Below, piece by piece: positions 63,394 through 64,000 of a stretch of DNA of 64,000 nt. Position numbers and translations under genes: made by a program. Under the pieces are notes generated by a model, which saw only the letters and a program-made list of their open reading frames with translations, was not told the origin of the DNA and did no database searches. The stretch's first letter is position 1, and each line of letters starts with the position of its first letter. Source of the stretch: Sulfurovum lithotrophicum (GTDB lineage: Bacteria > Campylobacterota > Campylobacteria > Campylobacterales > Sulfurovaceae). Location of the stretch: the NCBI RefSeq assembly GCF_000987835.1, contig NZ_CP011308.1:1240001-1304000 (forward strand), written 5' to 3'.

Positions 63394-63634
63394 TCTTTTG
63401 CGCTTCTTCTATGAGCTTTACCACTTCATCGACACTCAGCAGTTTTCCCGTAGACTTCACTTCACCGTCAATGACAAGGCCGGGTGTACTGACCACATTG
63501 TACTTCATGATCTCCATGATATCATCGACCTTTTCCACCTGATGGAAACCACCCACTTTGGCAAGCGCTTCCTGAACGACTTTTTCAAGTGCCACACATT
63601 TAGCACATCCTGTTCCGAGTATTTCTATTTTCAT
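63386..63634 (-). CDS. redox-active disulfide protein (small thioredoxin)
   Basis: 82 residues beginning MKIEILGTGCAKC (Cys10, Cys13) with the cis-Pro loop VVSTPGLVIDG. This is the glutaredoxin-like fold of TM0996/MTH895. It takes electrons from a reductant to a partner, here probably CcdA or FmdE-like. Start with AAGGAGAAAC upstream at 63640. Confidence 0.9.
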   Translation of the reverse strand: MKIEILGTGCAKCVALEKVVQEALAKVGGFHQVEKVDDIMEIMKYNVVSTPGLVIDGEVKSTGKLLSVDEVVKLIEEAQKNA

Positions 63635-63643
63635 TGTTTCTCC

Positions 63644-64000
63644 TTATGCGCAGCAGGCTGCGTCTGTTTTTTCTTTGATAATGTTATCGCTTTCAAGCAG
63701 TGCTCTGATCTCTTCTGCTTTGAGTACCTTTCCTGTACTTCTGACCTTGCCGTTGATGACAAGCCCCGGTGTGTGCATTACCCTGTAGGCTGCAATTGTC
63801 TGCGGGTCTTCGACCTTTGCGATCTCAAAGTCACCCTCCAGTCCGTTTACTGCCTCTTTGGCTGCTGCTTCGAGCTCTCCGCAGCGTTTGCATCCGCTTC
63901 CGAGTACTTCTATCTTCGTCGCAGTGTCGCAGCAGCTGTCATCGTCGCTACAGCATGCTTCAGCTTTGGCAGGCTGGGCTGCGGAAAAAGACGAAACCTT
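63644..64000 (-). CDS. redox-active disulfide protein, N-terminus off the window
   Basis: 118 residues seen, open to the right edge. A Cys/Asp-rich linker (CCSDDDSCCD) precedes a domain like the neighbour's: KIEVLGSGCKRCGEL (CxxC), MHTPGLVINGKVRSTGK, and a CC end. Such linkers often join a membrane permease to a thioredoxin domain, so the missing part may be a permease. It is 10 bases upstream of the small thioredoxin gene. Confidence 0.8.
   Translation of the reverse strand, partial: KVSSFSAAQPAKAEACCSDDDSCCDTATKIEVLGSGCKRCGELEAAAKEAVNGLEGDFEIAKVEDPQTIAAYRVMHTPGLVINGKVRSTGKVLKAEEIRALLESDNIIKEKTDAACCA

Overview
The window looks like chromosomal DNA of a Campylobacterota (Epsilonproteobacteria) bacterium, most likely Sulfurovum-like. 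This is inferred from the protein mix: a single-domain asparaginase, a DUF6394-type membrane protein paired with a TrkA-N potassium channel, a tight feoA/feoB operon, a periplasmic thiol/CcdA cluster, rhodanese/TSUP/cytochrome c sulfur genes, and dense 4-base ATGA and 1-base TAATG gene overlaps. I saw no rRNA or tRNA gene and no CRISPR array. Taxonomy was not tested by any search.

Region by region: 1-11.6 kb is housekeeping (DUF2130 protein, CAP-domain protein, SpoU methyltransferase, fabI, asparaginase, lipoprotein, endo/exonuclease/phosphatase protein, DEAD-box helicase, CNNM-type transporter, mgtE, mqo). 11.7-17 kb holds an alpha/beta hydrolase, a PlsC-acyltransferase/hydrolase fusion and fadE. 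17.2-20.2 kb has a potassium channel pair and a HAD phosphatase. 20.2-28.3 kb is an eroded accessory zone: a TopoVI-A/Spo11-like gene broken by a 7-bp tandem duplication, an hsdS tail, a Y1 (RAYT-like) transposase tail, an HNH-like scrap, several REP-like repeat families, and intact small genes between them (THUMP, two DUF1566, DUF72, PEBP, DUF434, lipase). 28.3-34.7 kb is a four-gene operon fadD-fadI-fadJ-NDH2-like; with fadE it gives a near-complete fatty-acid beta-oxidation set, unusual for this phylum. 34.8-37.5 kb is an arsenic locus (CopZ-like metallochaperone, arsC, arsR, arsB) with a palindromic ArsR-type operator. 37.6-40.9 kb has a secreted heptad protein, a PAS-GGDEF diguanylate cyclase, a second mgtE and a 168-bp element with 20-bp inverted ends.

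40.9-48.1 kb joins a split-permease/feoA/feoB operon, an MsrA-thioredoxin-MsrB fusion and a two-component system whose operon ends with a monoheme cytochrome c. An approximately 86-bp repeat containing an 11-bp-phased direct repeat lies in front of both the permease-feo operon and the two-component operon, suggesting one regulon. 48.2-53.7 kb is chrA plus a TolC/HlyD/FtsX-type permease/ATPase exporter. 53.75-54.02 kb is a MITE-like element.

54.1-61.97 kb is a block bracketed by an 18-bp inverted repeat. It contains two leftward operons, each preceded by a nearly identical 22-bp palindrome of TetR-operator style: rhodanese, diheme cytochrome c, rhodanese, TSUP transporter, small charged protein, porin; and BI-1, CDF transporter, membrane protein, thioredoxins, ion channel. 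This is the best candidate for an undescribed functional module. The window ends in a CcdA / secreted FmdE-like / thioredoxin cluster that runs off the right edge.
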